Assembly (NCBI RefSeq): GCF_003241315.1
Contig: NZ_QFOZ01000004.1
Coordinates: 62,001-126,000 of the forward strand
DNA from: Lawsonella clevelandensis
Lineage (GTDB): Bacteria; Actinomycetota; Actinomycetes; Mycobacteriales; Mycobacteriaceae
Direction: 5' to 3'
Length of the DNA: 64,000 nt
The first letter of the stretch is position 1. Each line of letters begins with the position of its first letter. The notes beneath the pieces were generated by a model, which searched no databases, was not told the origin of the DNA, and saw nothing but the letters and a program-made list of their open reading frames with translations. A program made the translations under genes and the position numbers. Positions 61,843 to 64,000 of the stretch are shown one piece after another.

Positions 61843-62382
61843 CTAGTCCAGTAGCAGCCCGGCGCGTACATCCTCAGCAGTCTGTGCGGAAACAACCTCG
61901 GCCAGAATAGTGAGAGCAAATTCTAGCGCCCAACCAGGCCCATGCCCGGTGATGATCTTCCCATCCACAACCGCTGGAACATCCAGCATGGTGGCGCCGT
62001 CGCAGTACTTTTCAAAACCGGGGTAGCAGGTGGCATTCTTGCCCTTCAGGAGGCCAAGCCCACCCAACACCATGGGGGCGGCGCAGATAGAGGCCACATA
62101 CTTGTCGCTCTTAGCGCGGGCCACAATTTCTTTCTTCAACCCCTCGTGGTCGTTGAAAGCAGTGGTGCCGCCCGGAACAACAAGCACATCCGCACCCTGC
62201 GCATCCACATCGGCGAACATGGCGTCTGCCTGGACGGGAATGGCATGGCTACCCGTCACCGTCCGGGATTCGGTGAGGGAAGCGGTGGTCACGTCCACTC
62301 CGCCGCGGCGCAGAATGTCTACCGTGGCAAGGGCTTCAATCTCCTCAAAACCATCAATAAGAACAACAACAGCAGTGGTCAT
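61843..62382 (-). CDS. DJ-1/PfpI family protein (DJ-1/YajL type)
   Basis: 179 residues; AAAGGAGC precedes the ATG. VVLIDGFEEIEALATVDILRRGG at the N terminus, the reactive Cys in VASICAAPMVLGG and the acidic residue of the pair in DGFEEIE (Glu). The family shows chaperone or deglycase-like/glyoxalase activities in stress; which one applies here is not clear. No partner genes. Confidence 0.9.
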   Translation of the reverse strand: MTTAVVVLIDGFEEIEALATVDILRRGGVDVTTASLTESRTVTGSHAIPVQADAMFADVDAQGADVLVVPGGTTAFNDHEGLKKEIVARAKSDKYVASICAAPMVLGGLGLLKGKNATCYPGFEKYCDGATMLDVPAVVDGKIITGHGPGWALEFALTILAEVVSAQTAEDVRAGLLLD

Positions 62383-62429
62383 TTTTATGCTCCTTTACCG
62401 GTGATCAGGTGAGGTCTTCTATTTATGTT

Positions 62430-63851
62430 TTAGCAGCCTCCGCGTGCTTTTCGGTCCGCTTCGGCTTCTTCGTCCACGCTTGTGTCGTGGGAGGCGTTCA
62501 CCATGTCGTCCCATTCCACGATCTTCTTCCGCTCGCGTCCTTCCTGCGCGCCGCGTTTCTTCTCGTGAACGTCTAGGCGGTACCAGCCGGTCCAGTCAGT
62601 AATTTTCTTCGGCAGGTTATCCAGCCAAGTACGGGCTTCTTCTGGTGACGGGTGTGCTGGCTGGTTGAGTTTGCCTGCCGCCCAGTCCTCCAGGAGGTTC
62701 TGGATGGTTTCGTTGGCGTCAGATTTAGTGTTGCCAATAAGTCCGACGGGGCCACGCTTTACCCAACCGGTGGTGTACAGCGGGGCAATATGGTCGCCGG
62801 CCTGGTCAACGACACGTCCGGCCACGTTTTCAATGGTGCCGAGGGTGTGGTTGAAGGGAATACCGGGCAGTTCGGAGGAGAGGTAACCGACGGCGCGGTA
62901 GACCTGGCCGACCTCCCAGTCGGTGGTCTTTCCGGTACCGGTAACACCGCCCTTGCCGTTGAGCTGGGTACGTTCGGTGCGGATACCGGCCACTTTGCCG
63001 TCTTTGCCCAGGATTTCGACGGGGGATTCAAAGAGGTGGATATAGATTTTGCAGATATCCGGGTTGGGGTCCTCGTCGCGCATGGCGTAGTTTTCCAGCG
63101 TGGTGCACACCATGTCGGTGGCTTTAGCGGCGCGCCGGGCTTCTTCGGAGGCCTTGTCGTAGTCAATATCTTCGGGGTTAACAAGAACTTGGACGTTTGG
63201 TGAGTGGTCCAGTTCGCGCAGTTCAACGGGGGTGTATTTGGCTTGGGCGGGGCCGCGGCGGCCGAAAACGTGAACTTCTTTTACCTTGGAGGCTTTAAGG
63301 CACTCGTAGACGTTGTCGGGGATTTCGGTGACGTGGAGTTCGTCGGCGGTTTTCGCGAGGATGCGGGAGACGTCCAGGGAGACGTTGCCGACGCCGATAA
63401 CGGCTACTTTTTCGGAGTCGAGGGGCCACTGGCGGGGGAATTCGGGTTGGCCGTCGTACCAGGCGACGAATTCGGCGGCGCCGTAGGATCCGTCTAGGTC
63501 AATGCCGGGAATGTTGAGGGCGCGGTCGGCTTTTGCGCCGGTGGCGAAGATGACGGCGTCGTAGTACTGGAGGAGGTTGTCGAGGGTGACGTCGGTTCCG
63601 AATTCGACGTTGCCGAAGAAGCGTACTTGTTGTTTGTTGAGTACTTTGTGCAGGTTGGCGATGATGCCTTTAATGCGGGGGTGGTCGGGTGCTACGCCGT
63701 AGCGGATGAGGCCGAAGGGGGCGGGCATGCGTTCGAGGATATCGATGCTGACGCCGGGGTCTTGGGCGGCGGCGGATTTCATAAGGCAGTCCGAGGCGTA
63801 GATACCTGCTGGGCCAGAGCCGATGATGGCGACGCGGAGGGGTCGGGTCAT
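62430..63851 (-). CDS. fprA: Ferredoxin-NADP reductase, FprA/adrenodoxin reductase type
   Basis: 473 residues. FAD site VAIIGSGPAGIYASDCL at residues 7-23, NADP site KVAVIGVGNVSLDVSRILAKT, IFATGA, and the conserved FGRRGPAQAKYTPVELREL. It shuttles electrons between NADPH and ferredoxins, for example for P450s or Fe-S assembly. The last 30 residues are acidic/basic and end in GGC. An iron-box-like site lies 110 bases upstream of its start. Confidence 0.93.
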   Translation of the reverse strand: MTRPLRVAIIGSGPAGIYASDCLMKSAAAQDPGVSIDILERMPAPFGLIRYGVAPDHPRIKGIIANLHKVLNKQQVRFFGNVEFGTDVTLDNLLQYYDAVIFATGAKADRALNIPGIDLDGSYGAAEFVAWYDGQPEFPRQWPLDSEKVAVIGVGNVSLDVSRILAKTADELHVTEIPDNVYECLKASKVKEVHVFGRRGPAQAKYTPVELRELDHSPNVQVLVNPEDIDYDKASEEARRAAKATDMVCTTLENYAMRDEDPNPDICKIYIHLFESPVEILGKDGKVAGIRTERTQLNGKGGVTGTGKTTDWEVGQVYRAVGYLSSELPGIPFNHTLGTIENVAGRVVDQAGDHIAPLYTTGWVKRGPVGLIGNTKSDANETIQNLLEDWAAGKLNQPAHPSPEEARTWLDNLPKKITDWTGWYRLDVHEKKRGAQEGRERKKIVEWDDMVNASHDTSVDEEAEADRKARGGC

Positions 63852-63960
63852 AATTACTTCTTCTACAGTCGAGGTCAGAGTGTCATTTAGTGTGGCTTCT
63901 ATTCTACAGAACGGGGCAAGAAAACTATTTTGTAAAAAGTGTACCGAAAAACTTGCACCA

Positions 63961-63979
63961 CAAGGTTAGCCTACCCTAA
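63961..63979. promoter_or_regulatory. DtxR/IdeR-like iron box at the window edge
   Basis: CAAGGTTAGCCTACCCTAA matches the TTAGGTTAGGCTAACCTAA consensus at 15 of 19 positions by my count, and shares TAGCCTACCCT with the site upstream of feoA. It could serve fprA or a gene beyond the window. Confidence 0.6.
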
Positions 63980-64000
63980 GATAATTATTGCGAGATGGAG

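Overview
The window looks like chromosome of a mycolic-acid-bearing actinomycete of the order Mycobacteriales (Corynebacteriales). Direct evidence is a mycolyltransferase of the antigen 85 type, both galactofuranosyltransferases of arabinogalactan synthesis (GlfT1, GlfT2) with the Wzm/Wzt galactan exporter, an actinobacterial tRNA-Ser/SRP RNA/dnaX/recR neighbourhood, and GTG/TTG starts with high-GC codon use. From memory, the gene content mirrors in broad order the recR-dnaX-Rv3722c-tyrA-hisC2-Rv3777-glfT1-glfT2 stretch of Mycobacterium tuberculosis. A small-genome relative such as Lawsonella or a corynebacterium fits; I cannot fix the species from sequence alone.

Layout. 1-3073: secreted repeat proteins and a frame-broken GT-C glycosyltransferase. 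3378-6539: an SDR plus FAD-dehydrogenase pair, closed by a strong hairpin. 6718-18000: cell-wall block with glfT2, a lipoprotein, a GtrA protein, a pyruvyl-transferase family protein, a ferric-reductase-like flavoprotein, glfT1, wzt, wzm and a quinone-oxidoreductase-like gene. 18043-20588: two SGNH hydrolase paralogues on either side of tRNA-Ser(UGA). 20741-26250: an AT-rich accessory island with two related proteins of CorA-like topology, a GntR/DUF1648-DUF5808 pair under a perfect palindrome, and a cupin-NUDIX fusion. 26400-31514: envelope proteins, an acetyltransferase and a glutathione peroxidase. 31747-33677: CcdA/DsbA-like thiol pair. 33771-38944: broken hisC-type aminotransferase and a zinc/manganese ABC importer whose second permease carries an internal stop. 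39049-49852: four of the five tRNAs (Ser-GCU, Arg-ACG, Ser-CGA, Ser-GGA), a MarR/MFS efflux unit, tyrA, tadA and its partner, the mycolyltransferase, tgt and a queuosine-precursor transporter. 49902-54861: Nfu, feoBA, a His-rich membrane protein and an XRE membrane regulator. 54872-63851: gluQ, SRP RNA, Rv3722c-type aminotransferase, an EspI-like ParA ATPase, dnaX, recR, a DJ-1 protein and a ferredoxin-NADP reductase.

How the genes work together. GlfT1/GlfT2/Wzm/Wzt build and export galactan, which the mycolyltransferase later decorates with mycolates. Tgt, the transporter and GluQ form a queuosine salvage/modification theme. FeoAB, Nfu and FprA share iron/Fe-S use, and two similar DtxR/IdeR-like sites lie upstream of feoA and fprA.

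Main points for a second look: (i) the two CorA-like paralogues, one with an A6 frame break exactly where the second membrane helix should start; (ii) a Tgt lacking all three zinc-binding cysteines; (iii) mutually exclusive hairpins followed by a terminator at 40662-40884; (iv) low-complexity linkers embedded in conserved enzymes; (v) an unusual density of single-base frame disruptions, including in dnaX, which could be sequencing error or real decay.
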